A DNA stretch of 9,272 bases from the NCBI GenBank assembly GCA_903931645.1, contig CAIZDF010000100.1, positions 1 through 9,272 of the forward strand. The letters are read 5' to 3'. The position numbers and the translations under genes are program-made. The notes under the pieces were generated by a model, which was given only the letters and a program-made list of their open reading frames with translations, ran no database searches and was not told where the DNA came from. Numbering within the stretch: position 1 is the stretch's first letter; the number at the start of each line of letters is the position of its first letter. Shown one piece after another: positions 6,057 to 9,272 of the stretch. Source of the DNA: an uncultured Tolumonas sp. (GTDB taxonomy: Bacteria > Pseudomonadota > Gammaproteobacteria > Enterobacterales > Aeromonadaceae).

Positions 6057-7271
6057 GTGGCATTATTAAAAAAACGCTGGTTATATTTTATCTTGCCACT
6101 ATTGGCACTGACGGTTGCCTTTAGTACTTTGCGAGGGCCGGCGCCCATTCAATATATGACGGCACCTGTTCACTATGGCGATATTGAACAAACGGTATTG
6201 GCTACCGGCACGCTGAGCGCCATCAATCAGGTTAGTGTCGGAGCGCAAGTCTCCGGCCAACTGAAGTCACTTAAAGTCGCACTGGGTGAACAGGTTAAAA
6301 AAGGTCAGCTAGTCGCCGAAATCGACCCGATCTTACAGCAATATACGCTACGTCAGGCACAGGCCAATCTCGATAGTGCGAAAGCACAAAAACAAGCCAA
6401 ACAAGCCCTGTTACGCCAATACGAATTAGCCTATCGCCGACAACAGCAGATGTGGCAACAAGATGCGACCTCCAAAGCCAATCTGGAGGACGCAGCTGCT
6501 TCGCTGGACACCACCCGCGCCGCCATTAGCCAGTTAGATGCTGAAATTACCGCGGCACAAGTTTCCGTCGATACGGCAAAAGCTAATCTGGGGTATACCC
6601 GTATTACCGCGCCGATCAATGGCACCGTAATATCCATTGTCACCAAGGAAGGCCAAACCGTCGCCGCCTCTCAGTCAGTGCCAACCATCATAAAACTGGC
6701 CGATCTCGACTCCATGACGGTAAAAGCGCAGATCTCAGAAGCCGATGTGATCAACGTGAAACCGGGTTTGAAAGTTTGGTTCACTACATTGGGCGAACCA
6801 GATAAACGTTATTTCGCCACCTTACGCGCGATTGAACCGGCATCGACTTCCGATAGCAGTGATAGCACCAGCTCTTCTAGTAGTTCGAGTTCATCCAGTT
6901 CTTCTTCATCTTCTTCCAGCTCCAGTGCTGTTTACTACAATGGCCTGTTTGATGTGAAAAACCCCGATCACCGGCTGCGAGTATCCATGACTGCACAAGT
7001 CACTATTGTTTCCGGTGAGGCAAAAAATGTACTGCTGGTGCCCGTAGCCGCGATTGAAAATGATGAACATCAGCAAGCTTATGTCCGAGTGCTGGAACAC
7101 GATCGTGTTATTAAGAAAACTATTCAGCTGGGATTAAAAGACAGCCTGAATGCACAAGCGCTAAGTGGTTTAAATGACGGTGACAGCATTATTCTCGGTG
7201 ATAGCAAAAGCAGCGAAGCCAGCGTGAGTAATTCCGACCACATGATGCCGCCACCAGGGCCCCACCCATGA
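6057..7271 (+). CDS. macA: MacA, periplasmic adaptor (membrane fusion protein) of the MacAB efflux pump, with a polyserine insertion
   Basis: MacA links the inner-membrane ATPase MacB to a TolC-type outer-membrane channel and stimulates MacB. The 404-residue protein has one N-terminal membrane anchor (about residues 8-24), a lipoyl half-motif around GAQVSGQLKSLKVALGEQV (62-80), an alpha-helical hairpin (about 92-175), the second lipoyl half at TRITAPINGTV (181-191), and beta-barrel and membrane-proximal domains. The hairpin tip carries R128, M132 and S139, matching the R-L-S contact pattern with Met for Leu. The GTG at 6057 is the earliest possible start, as an in-frame TGA stands at 6051; GGAG lies 7 nt upstream. 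A run of 19 serines (272-290), preceded by more Ser/Thr/Asp, enlarges the barrel by about 20 residues compared with E. coli (371 in total). Its stop overlaps the macB start by 4 bp. Confidence 0.93.
   Translation: MALLKKRWLYFILPLLALTVAFSTLRGPAPIQYMTAPVHYGDIEQTVLATGTLSAINQVSVGAQVSGQLKSLKVALGEQVKKGQLVAEIDPILQQYTLRQAQANLDSAKAQKQAKQALLRQYELAYRRQQQMWQQDATSKANLEDAAASLDTTRAAISQLDAEITAAQVSVDTAKANLGYTRITAPINGTVISIVTKEGQTVAASQSVPTIIKLADLDSMTVKAQISEADVINVKPGLKVWFTTLGEPDKRYFATLRAIEPASTSDSSDSTSSSSSSSSSSSSSSSSSSSAVYYNGLFDVKNPDHRLRVSMTAQVTIVSGEAKNVLLVPVAAIENDEHQQAYVRVLEHDRVIKKTIQLGLKDSLNAQALSGLNDGDSIILGDSKSSEASVSNSDHMMPPPGPHP
6843..6926 (+). repeat. Serine-rich low-complexity tract within macA
   Basis: Codons 263-290 encode a Ser/Thr/Asp-rich segment ending in 19 consecutive serines (6870-6926). 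All six serine codons occur: AGC 2, AGT 5, TCT 6, TCC 3, TCA 2, TCG 1. The DNA is therefore not a simple triplet microsatellite, which suggests the serine run is kept at the protein level. It lies between the conserved barrel segment ending at P261 and the conserved AVYYNGLFDVKNP segment. Confidence 0.9.
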
Positions 7272-9241
7272 CGAAGGCCCCGCCATTACTGGCATTAGAG
7301 CACATCAGTCGTCATTTTCAGACCGGTGATGAAAGCCTTACTGTGCTTGATAATATCAATCTGGATATTCATGCCGGGGAAATGGTAGCGATTATTGGTG
7401 CCTCCGGCTCTGGTAAATCGACGCTGATGAATATTCTCGGTTGTCTGGATCGCCCCAGCAGCGGTGAATATCGGGTTAACGGGCAAAGCACCGCCACATT
7501 AAACAGCGATCAACTGGCCGATCTACGCCGCGATTGTTTTGGTTTTATCTTCCAGCGTTACCATCTGCTGTCACATCTGAAAGCCGAAAGTAATGTGGAA
7601 ATTCCCGCCATTTATGCCGGTAAAAATAAAACTTCGCGCTTGCAACGGGCACGTTCCTTACTGCAACGCTTAGGCATTGCCGATAAACAGCGCAATCGCC
7701 CCAGCCAGCTATCTGGCGGGCAACAACAACGCGTCAGTATTGCCCGTGCGCTGATGAACGGTGGCAATGTGATTCTGGCTGATGAACCAACCGGCGCATT
7801 AGACAGCCAAAGCGGCAAAGAGGTGATGCAGATCCTGCGGCAACTGCATCGTCAGGGGCACGCAATTGTGCTGGTCACACATGACCAAAATATTGCCGCC
7901 CACGCCGAACGGGTGATCGAAATCAGCGATGGCCGAATTCTTGCCGACCGGAAACAAACGCCTTGTCACATCGACATGCCGTTTGATAGTCAGGATTTAC
8001 CCGAGCAGCCCCCAATATCACAGACCGCTAGTTGGTGGGTGCGCCAATCGACGCGTTTTTCCGAAGCCTTCAAAATGGCGTGGCTCTCTATGCTGACCCA
8101 TCGGATGCGGACCTTACTCACCATGCTCGGCATCATTATTGGCATTACGGCGGTGGTGAGCGTGGTGGCTGTCGGTCAGGGTGCGCGCAATAAAGTGATC
8201 AGCGACATCAGCTCAATGGGCACCAACACCATTGATGTCTATCCCGGTAAAGATTGGGGGGATCGCAATGCCAGCGCGATTCAAACACTGACGCCGCAAG
8301 ATCTACCGCTGCTGAGCGGGCAAATCTATACCGACAGCGTCACGCCCAGCGTGAGCACCAATGCATTGTTACGTGATAGTGGCAAGGCATTATCCGCGAT
8401 GGTGTATGGTGTCGCAGGCCAGTATTTTCAGGTCAAAGATCTGCAAATGGCTTATGGGAAAACGTTTGATCAAAGCGCCGTGGAACAACTACAACCCGTG
8501 GTGGTGATTGACCACAATACGCTGATTAAATTGTATGGTGCACATGTTAACCCGGTTGGCAAAGTCATTCTGCTCAACAACTTACCCTGTCGAATCATTG
8601 GCGTCACCGCGGAGAAAAAAAGTTCGTTTGATACACAGAACTTAAATGTCTGGCTACCCTACACTTCCGCCATGTATCGGCTAATGGGGCAATATTATTT
8701 CAGTTCTATCTCGGTGAGTATCAAAGATGGTGTTTCCAGCAGCATTGCCGAACAACAGATCATTAAATTGCTGACCCGCGTGCATGGTCGTAAAGATTTT
8801 TACACCCGCAACAGCGATAGTATTTTGCAAACTATCGAAAAAACCACCGCCACACTAACACTGCTAATCTCATCAATTGCCGTGATTTCACTGATTGTTG
8901 GCGGGATCGGCGTGATGAATATTATGCTGGTGTCAGTGACGGAACGAACTCGAGAAATTGGCATTCGTATGGCGGTTGGCGCCCGCCAGCAGGATATTTT
9001 GCAGCAATTTTTGATAGAGGCTGTGATGGTGTGTTTACTGGGTGGCACGCTGGGCATCGCCCTCTCATTTGCGGTGAGCGCTATATTTTCATTTTTTGTC
9101 AGCAGTATTCAGATGGCCTTTTCCGTCTGGTCTTTGGTCTCCGCATTCTTGTGCTCATCACTGATCGGTGTGTTGTTCGGTTATCTGCCCGCCCGGAATG
9201 CAGCCCGACTTGATCCGATAGAGGCAGTGGCGCGTGAATAA
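7268..9241 (+). CDS. macB: MacB, macrolide-type ABC efflux ATPase/permease
   Basis: MacB is a dimeric inner-membrane mechanotransmission transporter that uses cytoplasmic ATP hydrolysis to drive export of periplasmic substrates through MacA and an outer-membrane channel; known family substrates include macrolides, lipopeptides and heat-stable toxins. The 657 residues (E. coli 648) comprise an N-terminal ATPase with Walker [10 protein letters not shown] (44-52), Q-loop F95-Q96, signature LSGGQQQ (148-154), Walker B VILADEP (168-174), D-loop ALDS and H205. Then come a linker, TM1 (about 283-303), a large periplasmic domain (about 305-525), and three closing TM segments (about 529-556, 582-611, 618-640) of FtsX type with the conserved TEREIGIR-like motif [16 protein letters not shown] (558-573). 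The ATG overlaps the macA stop. All catalytic motifs are intact. The substrate cannot be read from the sequence. Confidence 0.96.
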   Translation: MTKAPPLLALEHISRHFQTGDESLTVLDNINLDIHAGEMVAIIGASGSGKSTLMNILGCLDRPSSGEYRVNGQSTATLNSDQLADLRRDCFGFIFQRYHLLSHLKAESNVEIPAIYAGKNKTSRLQRARSLLQRLGIADKQRNRPSQLSGGQQQRVSIARALMNGGNVILADEPTGALDSQSGKEVMQILRQLHRQGHAIVLVTHDQNIAAHAERVIEISDGRILADRKQTPCHIDMPFDSQDLPEQPPISQTASWWVRQSTRFSEAFKMAWLSMLTHRMRTLLTMLGIIIGITAVVSVVAVGQGARNKVISDISSMGTNTIDVYPGKDWGDRNASAIQTLTPQDLPLLSGQIYTDSVTPSVSTNALLRDSGKALSAMVYGVAGQYFQVKDLQMAYGKTFDQSAVEQLQPVVVIDHNTLIKLYGAHVNPVGKVILLNNLPCRIIGVTAEKKSSFDTQNLNVWLPYTSAMYRLMGQYYFSSISVSIKDGVSSSIAEQQIIKLLTRVHGRKDFYTRNSDSILQTIEKTTATLTLLISSIAVISLIVGGIGVMNIMLVSVTERTREIGIRMAVGARQQDILQQFLIEAVMVCLLGGTLGIALSFAVSAIFSFFVSSIQMAFSVWSLVSAFLCSSLIGVLFGYLPARNAARLDPIEAVARE

Positions 9242-9272
9242 ATTCAGCTTGTTATATCTGTCGCTCACTCTG
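9234..9272 (+). CDS. Start of a third pump gene, possibly an outer-membrane efflux channel precursor (truncated by window edge)
   Basis: A GTG at 9234 opens a frame of 13 codons to the window end, reading [13 protein letters not shown]: a lysine followed by a hydrophobic run, as at the start of a signal peptide. GAGG at 9221-9224 stands 9 nt upstream and the frame overlaps the end of macB by 8 bp, a spacing typical of coupled genes. TolC/NodT-family outer-membrane factors often follow macAB, which makes that the best guess. Only 13 residues are visible, so neither the gene nor its product is proven; a periplasmic protein or lipoprotein would begin the same way. Confidence 0.55.
   Translation, partial: MNKFSLLYLSLTL

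Noticed and set aside
6870..6926. Serine tract as a simple-sequence contingency locus (phase-variable repeat)
   Set aside because: The codons are mixed with no regular DNA unit, so slippage-driven frame switching is not expected.
8800..9057. 85-codon minus-strand open frame within macB
   Set aside because: It is antisense to conserved MacB transmembrane and FtsX motifs, and no ribosome site is evident.
1..9272. CRISPR array, tRNA or rRNA genes, insertion sequences, phage genes
   Set aside because: No regularly spaced repeats, RNA-gene motifs, transposase frames or attachment-site duplications were visible on either strand.

Overview
The window reads as a chromosomal segment of a gammaproteobacterium of roughly 50% GC. 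GlmU, ModE, ModB, ModC, EamA, MacA and MacB all resemble their enterobacterial counterparts without looking like E. coli itself. The order Aeromonadales (for example a Tolumonas or Aeromonas relative) is my best guess, from remembered family resemblance and not from any search.

Layout. Positions 1-1140 (minus strand) hold most of glmU, cut by the window edge. A 261-bp divergent intergenic region with several inverted repeats follows. A LuxR-type, AHL-receptor-like regulator is encoded at 1402-2166 (plus) and ends in a clear intrinsic terminator. Positions 2204-2381 form a regulatory region with a lux-box-like half-site, a perfect 20-bp palindrome and a good ModE operator. The molybdate cluster modE-modB-modC (2382-5002) comes next; modA is missing from it. 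Then follow eamA (5051-5962), a DMT-family exporter, and a tripartite efflux operon: macA (GTG start, 6057-7271), macB (7268-9241) and the first 13 codons of a third gene that begins like an outer-membrane protein precursor (9234 to the window edge). Everything after glmU is on the plus strand.

How the genes work together. ModB and ModC form the membrane channel and ATPase of a molybdate importer, and ModE is its molybdate sensor and probably represses its own operon through the operator at 2314-2337. The periplasmic binding protein must come from elsewhere in the genome. MacA and MacB form the periplasmic adaptor and ATP-driven inner-membrane part of a macrolide/peptide-type efflux pump, and the truncated third gene may supply the outer-membrane channel. 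EamA probably exports cysteine-pathway metabolites. GlmU makes UDP-GlcNAc for the cell envelope.

The most interesting signals are the LuxR-type receptor without a neighbouring luxI together with inverted repeats in its own promoter and upstream of modE; the mod operon without modA, with a 13-bp tandem duplication at the modE/modB junction; and a 19-serine tract inserted in the MacA beta-barrel region. I did not find a clearly novel multi-gene system.
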